A stretch of DNA of 58,719 bases from Flavobacteriales bacterium UBA1937 (GTDB taxonomy: Bacteria; Bacteroidota; Bacteroidia; Flavobacteriales; Weeksellaceae). The stretch lies in assembly GCA_002337005.1 (NCBI GenBank), contig DDFD01000112.1, positions 1 to 58,719 on the forward strand, read 5' to 3'. The notes below the pieces were generated by a model. That model ran no database searches. It had not been told where the DNA came from and saw nothing but the letters and a program-made list of their open reading frames with translations. This document shows positions 8,533-17,185 of this stretch, one piece after another (the stretch's first letter is position 1; every line of letters starts with the position of its first letter). Both the position numbers and the translations under genes were made by a program.

Positions 8533-9625
8533 ATTCTTAGACTTACAAAAAATAAATCTTCTCCATCAAGAAGAAATAGAAAATGCATTGCTAGAGACCT
8601 TCCGCTCTGGTTGGTATCTTTTAGGAGATAAAGTAAAAACTTTTGAGCAACAATTGGCATCTTATTGCCAAGTTCCACATGCCATAGGTGTAGCTAATGG
8701 TTTAGATGCTCTTAGATTAATTTTCAAAGCATACATAGAGCTTGGTTTCATGAAACCTGGTGATGAGGTTATAGTTCCTGCCAATACCTATATTGCTTCT
8801 ATTTTAGCAATTACAGATAATGGATTAATTCCTGTTTTGGTAGAGCCAGATCTGGAAACTTATAATCTAGACCTTAACAAAATTGAAGAAAAAATATCTC
8901 CAAAAACCAAAGCAATTCTATTGGTACACCTATACGGAAGCATTGTTTTTGATGAAAAATTAATAGAGACTGCTAAAAAATTTAACTTAAAAATAGTAGA
9001 AGACAACGCACAGGCTATTGGTGCTACTTGGCAAGGCAAAAAATCTGGTAATCTAGGAGACGCTGCTGGTTTTAGTTTTTATCCTGGCAAGAATCTTGGT
9101 GCATTAGGAGACGCTGGTGCAGTAACCTGCCAAGACGCTGATTTGGCAACTTGTATAAGAGCATTAGCTAATTATGGTTCGCAGAAGAAATATGTAAATC
9201 AATATCAAGGTCTTAACTCTAGATTAGACGAAATTCAAGCGGCTGTACTGTCTGTAAAATTGAAATATCTAGATGCCGAGAATCAAGAAAGACAAAAAAT
9301 AGCTGCCAAATATTTAGCAGAAATTAAAAATCCAAAAATCACTCTCCCTCATCATCAGTTAGAAGAAAACAATCATGTATATCACGTTTTTGTGATACGC
9401 ACAGAGCATAGAGAAGAACTTCAGCAATATTTAGCTGATAATGGAGTTCAAACATTAATTCATTATCCTATTCCTCCACATCACCAAGAAGCATACAAGG
9501 AATTTAAAAACAGTCATTTCCCAATTACTGAAAAAATCCATAAAGAGGTTTTAAGCTTACCCATGTCACAAGTTCTTACAGACGAAGAAGTAAATACAAT
9601 CATTAATCTTTTGAATAAGTTTTAA
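8525..9625 (+). CDS. fdtB: dTDP-3-amino-3,6-dideoxyhexose transaminase (FdtB/QdtB, DegT/DnrJ/EryC1 family)
   Basis: PLP-dependent transaminase adding the C3 amine to the FdtA product. The 366-residue protein has the DegT family features: ANGLDALRL (57-65), VPANTYIAS (84-92), VEDNAQA with Asp160, and the PLP-binding Lys189 in SFYPGKNLGALGDAGA, with SRLDEIQAA downstream. The FDL/FLDLQ start and the GALGDAG motif are typical of the 3-aminosugar branch. It overlaps the KASIII gene by 8 bases, tying the acyl genes to this sugar. Confidence 0.9.
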   Translation: MIKFLDLQKINLLHQEEIENALLETFRSGWYLLGDKVKTFEQQLASYCQVPHAIGVANGLDALRLIFKAYIELGFMKPGDEVIVPANTYIASILAITDNGLIPVLVEPDLETYNLDLNKIEEKISPKTKAILLVHLYGSIVFDEKLIETAKKFNLKIVEDNAQAIGATWQGKKSGNLGDAAGFSFYPGKNLGALGDAGAVTCQDADLATCIRALANYGSQKKYVNQYQGLNSRLDEIQAAVLSVKLKYLDAENQERQKIAAKYLAEIKNPKITLPHHQLEENNHVYHVFVIRTEHREELQQYLADNGVQTLIHYPIPPHHQEAYKEFKNSHFPITEKIHKEVLSLPMSQVLTDEEVNTIINLLNKF

Positions 9626-9629
9626 AAAA

Positions 9630-10523
9630 TTGGAGAAACCTTTAGTTACCATCGTTGTAGTAAGCTATAATCATGCACACTTTTTAGAAGAAAATCTGAA
9701 TAGTGTAAAAGCACAGACTTACCCTAATTTACAATTAATAGTAGCAGATGATGCATCTAAAGATAATAGCGTAGAAGTCTATGAAAACTGGCTTTTAAAA
9801 AACAAATTTCCAGCTTTTAAAGTCTTTCATCTAGAGAACAAAGGCTTAGTAAACACTCTAAATGAATGCATAGATTTAATAGAAGGAAAGTATGTGAAGT
9901 TTATAGCAGCAGATGATTATCTTCATCCAGAATCTATAGAAAAATGTGCCAATACACTAGAAGAGCTTGGTGACGATTATGGAATGGTTTTCACAGACAC
10001 TTGGGCAGTAAATGATCATTCAGAAACCATAGAAGATATTGCAAACTATAATGAAAATCAATTTCTGTCCAAAGAAGAATTAAGAGAAAAATTAATTTTA
10101 GGAAACAGAATGGCTGCTCTTACGGTACTTATGAGAACCGAAGCGCTAAAAAAAACTGGCAAATATCCTATTAATATTATTGTAGAGGATTATTACAGAT
10201 GGCTAAAAATTAATGAGCATTATTGGATTGCTTATCTCCCAGAAAAGCTTTGTTATTACAGAATGCATACTCAAAACATTTCAAAATTAAAAGCGGAAAT
10301 TGTAAAAGAAGAGGATTTAATTTTTAGAATGCAGTTTGATAGGATGGGCATTGCAAAAAAAGACATCAATGATTTTTTTAGAATTTCTTACTGGAAAGGC
10401 AATAATAACAAAAAGCTGATTAAACATTATAACAATTATCTTTTTAAGAATAAGACACTTAGTTTTTGTTTAAATTTACAGTTACCATTTATAGTATTTA
10501 GAATTTTAAATAAAATATTTTAG
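9630..10523 (+). CDS. Family 2 glycosyltransferase
   Basis: A 297-residue inverting GT-A enzyme. The N-terminus VTIVVVSYNHAHFLEENLNSV, the VADDASKDNS nucleotide-binding loop (about 38-47) and FIAADDYLHP as the DxD-type metal site (about 91-100) are standard GT2. IIVEDYYRWLKI near 185 is the usual acceptor-side ED motif. The start is TTG, four bases after fdtB. The C-terminal 50 residues are hydrophobic/basic, suggesting membrane association. Acceptor and donor cannot be inferred. Confidence 0.88.
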   Translation: MEKPLVTIVVVSYNHAHFLEENLNSVKAQTYPNLQLIVADDASKDNSVEVYENWLLKNKFPAFKVFHLENKGLVNTLNECIDLIEGKYVKFIAADDYLHPESIEKCANTLEELGDDYGMVFTDTWAVNDHSETIEDIANYNENQFLSKEELREKLILGNRMAALTVLMRTEALKKTGKYPINIIVEDYYRWLKINEHYWIAYLPEKLCYYRMHTQNISKLKAEIVKEEDLIFRMQFDRMGIAKKDINDFFRISYWKGNNNKKLIKHYNNYLFKNKTLSFCLNLQLPFIVFRILNKIF

Positions 10524-10524
10524 A

Positions 10525-11334
10525 ATGCCCCTAATCTCCATTATCGTCCCATGTTATAACCAAGCAAAATATTTAGATGAGTGCTTGCAATCTGTTTTAG
10601 ACCAGACATATACAGATTGGGAATGTATTATTGTAAATGATGGTAGTCCAGACAATACAGAAGAAGTTGCAAAAAAATGGGTAGAAAAAGATTCTCGATA
10701 TAAATATTTACACAAAAAAAACGGCGGACTTTCTTCTGCCAGAAATGCTGGAATAGAAACAGCCAAAGGAGAATGGATATTACCATTAGATGCTGATGAC
10801 AAAATAGGTAACCAATACCTAGAATTGGCAGAAAAAGAATTTGAAAAAGGATACACTGTAATATATTGTGAAGCAGAATTTTTTGGCAATGAAACAGGTA
10901 AATGGGAATTGCCAGAGTTCAGTCTAGAAAATTTAGCAAAAAGAAATATTATTTTTTGCGCCTCTTTCTTTAAAAAAATAGATTGGGAAAAAGCAAATGG
11001 TTATGATATAAGTATGGTTTATGGTTTAGAGGATTATGAATTCTGGATCTCTATTCTTAAAGACAAAAACACTCAATCTGTAAAAAAAATAGATAAAACT
11101 TGCTTCTACTATAGAATTAAAGATAATTCAATGATAACTAATCTAAAAAATGACAAAAGTAGAATGATGCTAGACTATTTATCAATCAAACACTCAGATT
11201 TTTTTGTGTCAAAACTTGGCAATTTTCTAAAACTTCTAGAAGATATAGATTATCATTCTAAAAAATATACAGAGCTTAAACAATCTAAAAGGTATAAACA
11301 TCTAGATCAACTACTTAAATACTTCGGAAAATAA
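10525..11334 (+). CDS. Family 2 glycosyltransferase
   Basis: A 269-residue GT-A enzyme with ISIIVPCYNQAKYLDECL, IVNDGSPDNT, NGGLSSARNAGIE and the metal motif PLDADDKIG; GLEDYEFWISI supplies the catalytic ED region. It begins one base after the previous GT and is separated by three bases from the next gene, so it is part of the same operon. Specificity is unknown. Confidence 0.9.
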   Translation: MPLISIIVPCYNQAKYLDECLQSVLDQTYTDWECIIVNDGSPDNTEEVAKKWVEKDSRYKYLHKKNGGLSSARNAGIETAKGEWILPLDADDKIGNQYLELAEKEFEKGYTVIYCEAEFFGNETGKWELPEFSLENLAKRNIIFCASFFKKIDWEKANGYDISMVYGLEDYEFWISILKDKNTQSVKKIDKTCFYYRIKDNSMITNLKNDKSRMMLDYLSIKHSDFFVSKLGNFLKLLEDIDYHSKKYTELKQSKRYKHLDQLLKYFGK

Positions 11335-11337
11335 TAA

Positions 11338-12420
11338 ATGAATAAACCAAAAAGCATTTTAGTTATTTACCAGCCATGGAGAAAATTTTCTGAAGGCTTA
11401 CATAAACCTTTGTGTGAAAATCTTAAAAAAATAGGCTTCTATGTAGAATATTTAGATATAGAAAACCCACCAAAATTCAGAAATAAAAACCTAAAAGACA
11501 AACTTTTAAACATCTATTATAGAAGGTTTAAAAAAGATACTAGCTATATTTATACTGCAGAAAAAAACCATTACAATAAATTTAACATAAAAAAAATCGG
11601 TGAGATTAAAAATAAAAAATACGACTATATCCTAATTATAAAACCAGACGAATTTACCCCAAAATTCATAAAAAAGGCATCCCAATTAGGCAATGCTACG
11701 GCTGGTTATATTTGGGACGGAATACGCCATTTTTTTTTAGAAAGTTTACATAAAAGCAGAATTTATTTTGATTACCTCTACTCTTTTGATCATAATGATA
11801 TCCAGAAATATCCTGAACTTGATTTAAGTTTCATTACCAACTATTACGTTTATGATGAAAACAGAGAACAATACAATTCTAAAGATCTAGATTTATATTA
11901 TATAGGTGCCCTAGGCGGAAAACTGCCCAACCAAAGACGTGATTATTTATTAGAAAAATTACTCAAAAATTTTGAAGGATATACCGAAGTTAAAATCCAT
12001 CTAGAAAAACATTTTCTGCTGAGCGAAGAAGAAAAGCTTAAAAATCCAAGAATAAAATACATCTACAATTATGTTTCTTATCACGAAGCCATGGAGAAGA
12101 CCAAATCTTCTAAAATTGTAATAGACATCAGAAAAAAACACCACATTGGTCTTTCTTTTCGCTTTTTCGAATGTATGTATTACGAAGTAAAACTCATCAC
12201 AGATAACCATACCGTAAAAAACTACGATTTTTATAATCCTAATAATATTTTGGTAGTAGATTTTGACAAAATTGAAGATTATGAAAATGAAATCAAAAAA
12301 TTCATTTTTCTACCTTACCAAAAACTCCCAAAAGAAATTTTTGAAAAATACAGTATCAAAAACTGGATAAAATACGTCTTCAGAATTGGCGATTTCCAGA
12401 AAATAGAATATTTAGGTTAA
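11338..12420 (+). CDS. CgeB-like glycosyltransferase (paralogue of 13513-14544)
   Basis: A 360-residue protein not matching GT2 or GT4 by eye. The N-terminus KSILVIYQPWRKFSEGLHK resembles the first strand of a GT-B fold, AGYIWDGIRHF lies in the middle, and the C-terminal half has HIGLSFRFFECMYY and VKNYDFYNPNNI, where an acidic residue within FRFFE would sit at the sugar-nucleotide site. The same C-terminal motifs occur in the gene at 13513-14544. The CgeB-like assignment is tentative. Its stop is interlocked with that of glf on the other strand. Confidence 0.65.
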   Translation: MNKPKSILVIYQPWRKFSEGLHKPLCENLKKIGFYVEYLDIENPPKFRNKNLKDKLLNIYYRRFKKDTSYIYTAEKNHYNKFNIKKIGEIKNKKYDYILIIKPDEFTPKFIKKASQLGNATAGYIWDGIRHFFLESLHKSRIYFDYLYSFDHNDIQKYPELDLSFITNYYVYDENREQYNSKDLDLYYIGALGGKLPNQRRDYLLEKLLKNFEGYTEVKIHLEKHFLLSEEEKLKNPRIKYIYNYVSYHEAMEKTKSSKIVIDIRKKHHIGLSFRFFECMYYEVKLITDNHTVKNYDFYNPNNILVVDFDKIEDYENEIKKFIFLPYQKLPKEIFEKYSIKNWIKYVFRIGDFQKIEYLG

Positions 12421-13529
12421 CTTTTCTCAGGGATTTTTTTCATTTTTGCTAATGCAGAACCTATAATTTGATGCATATCATAATATTTATATTCTGCTAA
12501 TCTTCCCCCAAAAATCACATGTTCTAAACCATCAGCTCTTTTCTTGTATTCATTATAAATACTATTGTTCAGCTCATCATTTACCGGATAATAAGGCTCT
12601 AAATTCTCATTCCAATCTTGCGGATATTCTCTTGTAATAATGGTTTTTTCTTGAGTACCAAATTCAAAATGCTTATGCTCTATAATTCTGGTAAAAGCTT
12701 CTTCGTGAGAAGTATAATTTACTACCGCATTTCCTTGGAAATTTTCTGTATCTAAAATTTCATTTTCAAATCGAAGACTTCTGTAATTTAATTTCCCAGC
12801 TTCGAAATCAAAAAATTTATCAATCGGACCTGTATAAATAATATTTTCTGCTAAATTTTCAAAACTGGTTCTATTTTCAAAAAAATCAGTTTCTAGTTTC
12901 ACTTCAATTCCTTCTAGCAATTTTTCAAAAATTTTAGTGTAACCTCCAACTGGGATTCCTTGAAATTTATCGTTGAAATAATTATTATCAAAAGTAAACC
13001 TCACAGGTAATCTTTTGATAATAAAAGCTGGTAGTTCCTTAGCATTTACACCCCACTGTTTTTCTGTATATTCTTTAATGAGAATTTTATAAATATCATC
13101 TCCCACTAATTTTAAGGCTTGTTCTTCTAGATTTTTCGGATTGATATCTTTATACTTTTCGGTTTGCTCTGCAATTTTTTCGGCGGCTTCTTTAGGTGTT
13201 TTTACCCCCCAAATCTGGTAAAAAGTATTCATGTTAAATGGTAAATTGTATAATTTTCCATTGTTTAGTGCTACTGGCGAATTAGTATATCTATTAAATT
13301 CCACCAATTGATTTACATACTCCCAAATTTCTTTATCATTGGTATGAAAGATATGAGCTCCGTATTTATGAACATTTATTCCTTCTACATTTTCGGTAAA
13401 ACAATTTCCCGCGATGTGATTTCGCTTTTCTATTACCAAACATTTATAACCTTTTTTTGTCAATTCGTAAGCAGAAACAGCCCCAAAAAGTCCTGCTCCT
13501 ACTATTAAATAATCATATTTTTTCATCAT
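12417..13529 (-). CDS. glf: UDP-galactopyranose mutase
   Basis: Flavoenzyme converting UDP-galactopyranose to UDP-galactofuranose. The 370-residue protein has the FAD motif VGAGLFGAVSAYEL (about 9-22), HKYGAHIFHTND, ITREYPQDW near 285 and the C-terminal FGGRLAEYKYYDM segment, all family hallmarks. Galactofuranose in the polysaccharide is therefore likely. The gene is inverted relative to the main operon; it follows 13513-14544 on the minus strand with a 17-base overlap and shares four bases with the convergent gene ending at 12420. Two adjacent ATG codons are possible starts. Confidence 0.95.
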   Translation of the reverse strand: MMKKYDYLIVGAGLFGAVSAYELTKKGYKCLVIEKRNHIAGNCFTENVEGINVHKYGAHIFHTNDKEIWEYVNQLVEFNRYTNSPVALNNGKLYNLPFNMNTFYQIWGVKTPKEAAEKIAEQTEKYKDINPKNLEEQALKLVGDDIYKILIKEYTEKQWGVNAKELPAFIIKRLPVRFTFDNNYFNDKFQGIPVGGYTKIFEKLLEGIEVKLETDFFENRTSFENLAENIIYTGPIDKFFDFEAGKLNYRSLRFENEILDTENFQGNAVVNYTSHEEAFTRIIEHKHFEFGTQEKTIITREYPQDWNENLEPYYPVNDELNNSIYNEYKKRADGLEHVIFGGRLAEYKYYDMHQIIGSALAKMKKIPEKS

Positions 13530-14544
13530 TCAATGGGTTTTCAATTTCTATTTTATTTTCGGTATCCAAAACAATATTTAACCAGTTTTCTAATCTATAC
13601 TTTAATATCATGTCTTCATCTAACTTTTCGTATGGTGAATTAATAAAATAAAACAAGGTTTTTTCGTCATCAAGTCCAATAATAAATATGTTATTTTTAT
13701 TGTAAAAATCATATTTCTTAACCTCAACATTATTTGTAATAATCTTTTTTTGCATTTCCATCGCCTCAAAAAATCTAAAAGAAAGACCATTATGATTTGT
13801 ATGCACCAAGTCTAATATACATTTAGACTTTTTTTCATATTCTAAAACTTTGCAATAATCAAAAAAACGATAGGTATGTTCTATTGAATTTACTGTTTTT
13901 TCTTCCTTATATTTATTAATATTTAATATCGCTTTAAAACTAATATTATTTTTAACAAATAGATTTTCTAATTTCATAACGCATTCTTCCCTCTCATATG
14001 TACTTGTGCCTAGATAAAATACATCCCTCTCTGTAATCTTTTCTTTCACATCAGTAAACAATATACAATTGGTAAGAAATTTAAAATTATATTTTATGGC
14101 ATCATCAGGATCAAAACAAAACACATCATCAAATATATCTCTGTATTCTAATATTCTTTGAGATACAGATATACCATCAGCCTGAAAAGACACCATTCTA
14201 TGAGATAGTCTTTTACACTTTAATAAGACTTCTCTTTCGTATAAATCTCCTCTGAAAAAAATGATTGCCTCATACCTCTCTCCTTCTTTAATGATACTCT
14301 CTAACCTGTTTATAACCCAGTTATTAAAAATTTTTTTTTGTTTTTTGTGCGGGAAACTTGTGTCTTTTTTTATAATTCTATAATAGATATTTTTTAACTT
14401 ATCTATAAAGCTAAAATTTTTAACTTCAGGATAGATAATTTTTTCATTATGAAAAACAGTTACACCATAACCTAATTTTTCTATTTCACTCGAAAAAGTA
14501 GCATTTAGGGAATTCGTAGAAAAAAATAACACATTGCCTCTCAT
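13513..14544 (-). CDS. CgeB-like glycosyltransferase (paralogue of 11338-12420)
   Basis: A 343-residue protein. The C-terminal third carries NGLSFRFFEAMEMQKKIITNN and KKYDFYNKNNIFIIG, matching the gene at 11338 almost motif for motif, and MVSFQADGIS aligns with AGYIWDGIR there. The N-terminus VLFFSTNSLNATFSSEIEKLG fits a GT-B fold. It is upstream of glf on the minus strand and overlaps it, so it may act on galactofuranose residues (inference from linkage only). A run of nine T at 14331-14339 lies inside the gene. Confidence 0.65.
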   Translation of the reverse strand: MRGNVLFFSTNSLNATFSSEIEKLGYGVTVFHNEKIIYPEVKNFSFIDKLKNIYYRIIKKDTSFPHKKQKKIFNNWVINRLESIIKEGERYEAIIFFRGDLYEREVLLKCKRLSHRMVSFQADGISVSQRILEYRDIFDDVFCFDPDDAIKYNFKFLTNCILFTDVKEKITERDVFYLGTSTYEREECVMKLENLFVKNNISFKAILNINKYKEEKTVNSIEHTYRFFDYCKVLEYEKKSKCILDLVHTNHNGLSFRFFEAMEMQKKIITNNVEVKKYDFYNKNNIFIIGLDDEKTLFYFINSPYEKLDEDMILKYRLENWLNIVLDTENKIEIENPLNDEKI

Positions 14545-14630
14545 AAACTAGCCTTATATGAAAATTTATAATTCTTAGTAAGTTGCCAATAATCAATAAT
14601 CATTTATCTATATTAGAATCTGAAAAATTT

Positions 14631-14664
14631 TTGTAAAGATATTATTTTTAAATCTTTAAATTTG
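14631..14664 (+). promoter_or_regulatory. Promoter for the second plus-strand block
   Basis: TTG at 14631-14633, a 23-base spacer and TAAATTTG at 14657-14664 fit the Bacteroidota consensus. It lies in the divergent gap before the GT2 gene at 14684 and would restart plus-strand transcription after the inverted glf segment. Confidence 0.6.
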
Positions 14665-14683
14665 TTTTTTTTAAAAGCAAAAT

Positions 14684-15685
14684 ATGAATCCATTAATATC
14701 TGTAATTGTCCCCATTTATAACGTCGAAAAATATTTAGAAAAGTGCATTACATCACTTATAAATCAGAGTTTTACTGATTTTGAATTAATTTTAGTAGAT
14801 GACGGTTCACCAGACAGTTGCGGAGAAATCTGTGACAACTTCAAAGAAAAAGACAACAGAATAAAAGTGCTTCATTTAGAAAATGGTGGTGTTTGTAGAG
14901 CCAGAAATGAAGGAATGAAAATAGCAACTGGTGATTTTTATGTTTTTGTAGATTCTGATGATTGGGTAGAAAAAGATTACCTGAAAGATTTTGTAGATAA
15001 TATAGAAGATGATAACACCTTAATCATACAAAATTGCAATCGTGATAATGACGAAAAATCTGAAACTAAATTTTTCGGTTATGAGAATAAATCATTTGTT
15101 TTAAAAGAAGATTTCGGAAAATTGTTTTATCAAAATCCGCATTACATTCCTGGTGGTTATCCTTGGAATAAAATTTATTCTGCTAAAATTATCAAAGAAA
15201 ATAATTTACAATTTGACCCTGCTATAAAATTGGCAGATGATGAAAAATGGAATTTTGAATATTTAGTATTTGTGAAAAAATTGAAATTTGTAGAAAACGC
15301 AAACTACCATTACATCTACAATCCTGCTTCTATTTCTAATCAAGCGAGACCTTTTGACAGAGAACTTACTAGATTTGCTTTTAAAGCTGAATTCTTTGAT
15401 TTTGCTCTTAAAAATTACCAACTTTCAAAAACTGACAAAGAAAAAGTAATAGCCGAAGTAGAAAGACATTTCAGAATTAATATTCTTGATAGAATTTACA
15501 AAAAAGAAGTTCCTAAAGAAGAAAGAATTGCTCGTCTTAAAGAAATTACTAAACTTCCAGAAAGCAACTTAAATCTATTACAAAGCAACTTGAAATTTAG
15601 AAAACTAGATTATTCATTTTTACGAAGTAAACAGGTGGCCGTTTTTGATGCTTTTAAAAAATTAAGATTGAAATTCAATGCTTAA
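14684..15685 (+). CDS. Family 2 glycosyltransferase
   Basis: A 333-residue GT-A enzyme: ISVIVPIYNVEKYLEKCI, LVDDGSPDSCG, NGGVCRARNEGM and the metal motif FVDSDDWVEKDYL. LADDEKWNFEYL near 185 is the catalytic acidic motif. After it is a helical, basic C-terminus. It is the first gene of the block restarted at the predicted promoter 14631-14664. Substrates are unknown. Confidence 0.9.
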   Translation: MNPLISVIVPIYNVEKYLEKCITSLINQSFTDFELILVDDGSPDSCGEICDNFKEKDNRIKVLHLENGGVCRARNEGMKIATGDFYVFVDSDDWVEKDYLKDFVDNIEDDNTLIIQNCNRDNDEKSETKFFGYENKSFVLKEDFGKLFYQNPHYIPGGYPWNKIYSAKIIKENNLQFDPAIKLADDEKWNFEYLVFVKKLKFVENANYHYIYNPASISNQARPFDRELTRFAFKAEFFDFALKNYQLSKTDKEKVIAEVERHFRINILDRIYKKEVPKEERIARLKEITKLPESNLNLLQSNLKFRKLDYSFLRSKQVAVFDAFKKLRLKFNA

Positions 15686-15701
15686 ATTAAATAAATAGAC
15701 T

Positions 15702-16505
15702 ATGATTCCTAAAAAAATACATTATTTCTGGTTCGGAAGAGGCGAAAAACCTACTCTCGTAAAACATTGTATTGAAAGTTGGAAAAAAATTCAACCCGAT
15801 TTTGAAATCATAGAATGGACAGAAGACAATTTTGATGTAAACCAAACTGAATTCTCTAAAAAAGCCTACGAAAACAAAAAATGGGCCTATGTTTCAGATT
15901 TTGCAAGAGCCAAAATTCTCTTTGAACACGGCGGTTTTTATCTTGATACAGACATGGAGCTAAAGCTTCCACTTAACGAATTTTTAGAAAATCAAGCAAT
16001 CTGTGGTTTCGAGATGAAAGGAGTACCTTATTCAGCTTTTTGGGGTGTAGAAAAAAAACACGAATTAGCAAAAGACATTTTAGAGTATTATCAAAATAAA
16101 AACACTTTTGAAGAATTACCAAATACTAAGATTTTCTCTGAATTATTAGTGAAAAAATATGGCGCTAATGCGGATAAAGATATATATCAAGAATTAGAAT
16201 TTGGAATTAAATTATTTCCTTCCACCTATTTCTCATTAGATTTACCTAAAAATTATATCACTCATCATTTTTCTGGTTCTTGGCATGGAGCGTGGAGTGA
16301 ACATCAGAATACTTTTAAAAATTTGGTAAACACATACGGAATTATGAAACTATTTTCTGATATTCCCAATGCAAAACCTAAGGTAAAAGATGTAGTTTAC
16401 AATCATAAAAAATTGGAAATAGATGAAATTCTCAATCAAATTCCGTTTTCTTACATTGTAGATTATGTGAAAAAAGAAATTCTTAAAAAGCTGAAATTGA
16501 AATGA
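15702..16505 (+). CDS. Glycosyltransferase family 32-like (DXD sugar-binding) protein
   Basis: A 267-residue GT-A enzyme of the Gly_transf_sug type. It begins IPKKIHYFWFGRGEKP, has the long AYVSDFARAKILFEHGGFYLDTD motif with the metal-binding Asp-Thr-Asp at 82-84, and ITHHFSGSWHGAW near 187-199. These are the standard signatures of capsular/LPS GT32 enzymes. Its stop overlaps the next start as ATGA, indicating coupled translation. Confidence 0.9.
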   Translation: MIPKKIHYFWFGRGEKPTLVKHCIESWKKIQPDFEIIEWTEDNFDVNQTEFSKKAYENKKWAYVSDFARAKILFEHGGFYLDTDMELKLPLNEFLENQAICGFEMKGVPYSAFWGVEKKHELAKDILEYYQNKNTFEELPNTKIFSELLVKKYGANADKDIYQELEFGIKLFPSTYFSLDLPKNYITHHFSGSWHGAWSEHQNTFKNLVNTYGIMKLFSDIPNAKPKVKDVVYNHKKLEIDEILNQIPFSYIVDYVKKEILKKLKLK

Positions 16506-17185
16506 TTGTAGGAAACGGACTTATCGCCAATTTATTCAGGGAAAATGACTCAGAAAATGTAGTTTTCTTTGCTAGTGGCGTTTCTAATTCTCTAGAAACA
16601 GAAAAATCTGCGTTTCTACGAGAAGAAAATCTCCTAAGAAAAACGTTAGAAGAAAATTCTGAAAAAATCTTTATCTATTTTTCTACTTGTAGCGTCTATG
16701 ATTCTTCTAAAAATGGAAGCTCTTATGTAAATCATAAATTGAGAATGGAACAAATTGTAGAAGAATTTTCACAAAAATTTTTGGTTCTAAGAGTGAGTAA
16801 TGCTGTAGGAAAAGGTGGAAATCCTAATCTTTTAATGAATTATCTAGTGAATGCTTTCCATCAAGAAAAAGAAATTACCGTGCATACTTTGGCTACCAGA
16901 AACCTCATTGACGCAGATGATGTAAAAAATATTACACTGAAATTTATTAACGAAAATAGCTTTAATAAAATCATTAACGTAGCTTATCTTGAAAATTTTT
17001 CAACTTCAGAAATTTTAGAAATTCTTGAAAAACATTTCAATAAAACCGCAAAAACTTCGTTTTTAAAAAGCGGGCAAAGCTATCTTATCTCTATTCCTGA
17101 AGTAGAAAGTTACTTTGCAGAAAACAATTTAACCAACAAAGAAGCGTATCTTTGTAGAATATTAGACAGATATTATTCTCTTTAA
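16502..17185 (+). CDS. Short NAD-dependent epimerase/dehydratase-like protein
   Basis: A 227-residue reduced short-chain dehydrogenase. The dinucleotide loop is VGNGLIANLF (3-12) in place of the usual GxxGxxG, FSTCSVYDSS holds the Ser/Thr site, and YVNHK (Tyr75, Lys79) is the catalytic pair. It lacks about 100 residues of a normal sugar epimerase, mainly the C-terminal substrate domain, yet reads intact without a frameshift. It is coupled to the GT before it (ATGA) and to the UDP-HexNAc dehydrogenase after it (TAATG), so it may epimerise that enzyme's product or act on an attached sugar. Function is uncertain. Confidence 0.65.
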   Translation: MIVGNGLIANLFRENDSENVVFFASGVSNSLETEKSAFLREENLLRKTLEENSEKIFIYFSTCSVYDSSKNGSSYVNHKLRMEQIVEEFSQKFLVLRVSNAVGKGGNPNLLMNYLVNAFHQEKEITVHTLATRNLIDADDVKNITLKFINENSFNKIINVAYLENFSTSEILEILEKHFNKTAKTSFLKSGQSYLISIPEVESYFAENNLTNKEAYLCRILDRYYSL

